Positions 6,480 to 6,835 of a stretch of 6,835 nt of DNA are shown piece by piece. Numbering within the stretch: position 1 is the stretch's first letter; each line of letters starts with the position of its first letter. Source of the stretch: Bacteroidota bacterium (lineage in GTDB: Bacteria > Bacteroidota > Bacteroidia > AKYH767-A > JABDAW01); NCBI GenBank assembly GCA_023251595.1, contig JAHEYM010000029.1, positions 9,616 through 16,450 on the forward strand, given 5' to 3'. Both the position numbers and the translations under genes were made by a program. A model generated the notes under the pieces. That model saw only the letters and a list, made by a program, of their open reading frames with translations. It was not told the DNA's origin and made no database searches.

Positions 6480-6665
6480 ATGGATAAAGTTGTGCGGAAA
6501 TTCAAGTTGGGAGAGGAGCCGTCTGATTTAGAATATTGGCTCACGAAAACACCACAGGAGCGACTTTCGGCTCTGGAAGAAATGAGAGATTTAACGATAC
6601 GATTAATGAATCATGGAACTAAACCAGGATTTCAAAGAGTTTGTACAATTATTAAACGCGGGTAA
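6480..6665 (+). CDS. small partner protein of a nucleotidyltransferase
   Basis: This is a 61-residue acidic/basic helical protein without signal or membrane segment. MDKVVRKFKLGEEPSDLEYW, then TPQERL (24-29) and the tail FQRVCTIIKR (51-60), match a family of short uncharacterised Bacteroidota proteins that, as I recall, are encoded immediately before nucleotidyltransferases of the AbiEii-like/DUF6036 type. It may therefore be the antitoxin-like or accessory half of a two-gene module, but no biochemical role is established that I know of. The ATG at 6480 is chosen over one at 6435, because the latter would place the promoter element inside the gene and add a hydrophobic stretch foreign to the family. 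Its last 53 nt overlap the start of the nucleotidyltransferase remnant in another frame. Confidence 0.75.
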   Translation: MDKVVRKFKLGEEPSDLEYWLTKTPQERLSALEEMRDLTIRLMNHGTKPGFQRVCTIIKRG

Positions 6666-6717
6666 TTTCCTTCCGGGAGTATACTCGATTCAGGAAGGAG
6701 TATTCAATTCCCTTTAG
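6613..6717 (+). pseudogene. truncated nucleotidyltransferase, N-terminal remnant
   Basis: The ATG at 6613 opens a 34-residue frame that starts MELNQDFKEFVQLLNAGN. This matches the recalled N-terminus of AbiEii-like/DUF6036 nucleotidyltransferases, where a V-x-YLVVGGYAV segment with the catalytic GG motif should follow directly. Here the homology stops at about position 6666 and is replaced by FLPGVYSIQEGVFNSL and a TAG, with no catalytic residues. The gene has been cut by an insertion, deletion or rearrangement near 6664-6667. The first 53 nt overlap the preceding gene, so the remnant may survive only because of the coding constraint on its neighbour. The short match rests on memory of the family, hence the moderate confidence. 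Confidence 0.6.
6668..6703. repeat. clustered inverted and direct repeats at gene breakpoint
   Basis: TCCTTCC (6668-6674) pairs with GGAAGGA (6693-6699). Inside lies the perfect 10-bp palindrome GAGTATACTC (6677-6686), and GGAGTAT occurs twice, at 6676 and 6697, 21 nt apart. A short hairpin CCCT-TT-AGGG (6710-6719) follows. The cluster begins directly at the point where nucleotidyltransferase homology ends. The role is unknown; it may be the end of a mobile element or a recombination scar. Confidence 0.55.
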
Positions 6718-6759
6718 GGCAATGTCATTAAGTTAGTGCATAACTATGTGTAATTCAGT

Positions 6760-6830
6760 AACATAGGGATGAAGGTTTCATATAGTTTTGAATTTGCAAA
6801 CACAAAACTTAAAAACCCTCATCCTATGTT
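6760..6830. repeat. 71-bp imperfect palindrome near window end
   Basis: AACATAGG (6760-6767) pairs with CCTATGTT (6823-6830). Pairing continues with small bulges through GATGAAGGTTT against AAAACCCTCAT, then GTTTTG (6785-6790) against CAAAAC (6803-6808), to a central TTTGCAAA (6793-6800). Almost the whole segment could form one hairpin. Between 6718 and 6759 there is also GTTAGTGCATAAC (6732-6744), a small hairpin. No gene is visible from 6718 to the end. The element may belong to an insertion sequence or dispersed repeat that extends past the window. Confidence 0.65.
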
Positions 6831-6835
6831 GGACG

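Overview
The window reads as ordinary chromosome from a member of the Bacteroidota, probably an environmental Chitinophagales- or Sphingobacteriales-like lineage. This rests on three things. The proteins resemble Bacteroidota forms (an Obg with an SKxD G4 motif, a PafA-type alkaline phosphatase, a PAP2 enzyme with an SSH motif). Shine-Dalgarno sequences are absent before most starts. Two clear TAnnTTTG promoter elements of the Bacteroidota type are present. The lineage call is an inference from recalled families; no search was run.

Layout. Positions 40-4595 carry four plus-strand genes: the ribosome-associated GTPase Obg (40-1032), a membrane PAP2 phosphatase (1094-1687), a secreted PafA-type alkaline phosphatase (1742-3394) and an MFS transporter (3414-4595). 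The phosphatase and the transporter are only 19 nt apart and are probably cotranscribed. Positions 4788-6346 carry two minus-strand genes: a low-specificity threonine aldolase (4788-5810) and, upstream of it, a small secreted Spy/CpxP-like protein (5888-6346). A plus-strand two-gene module starts at 6480: a 61-residue protein, then the first residues of a nucleotidyltransferase that is broken after about 18 recognisable residues. The last ~170 bases are non-coding and rich in inverted repeats.

The main interest lies between and across the genes. A REP-like palindrome follows obg, and a diverged copy supplies the last codons and stop of the PAP2 gene. A 180-bp inverted-repeat (MITE-like) element sits between the convergent transporter and aldolase genes. 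A promoter lies inside a hairpin directly upstream of the aldolase start. A TACCTTTG element sits only 3 nt before an ATG, which suggests a leaderless transcript. In the terminal module, 53 nt appear to encode conserved parts of two proteins in two frames, and the second gene is truncated into a repeat-rich segment that may be the edge of a mobile element.

The genes do not form one evident pathway. Two phosphatases of different families and a transporter lie together, which is compatible with extracytoplasmic phosphate or lipid-phosphate metabolism, but nothing in the sequence proves a joint role. I see no CRISPR array, no tRNA or rRNA gene, and no clearly novel multi-gene system.
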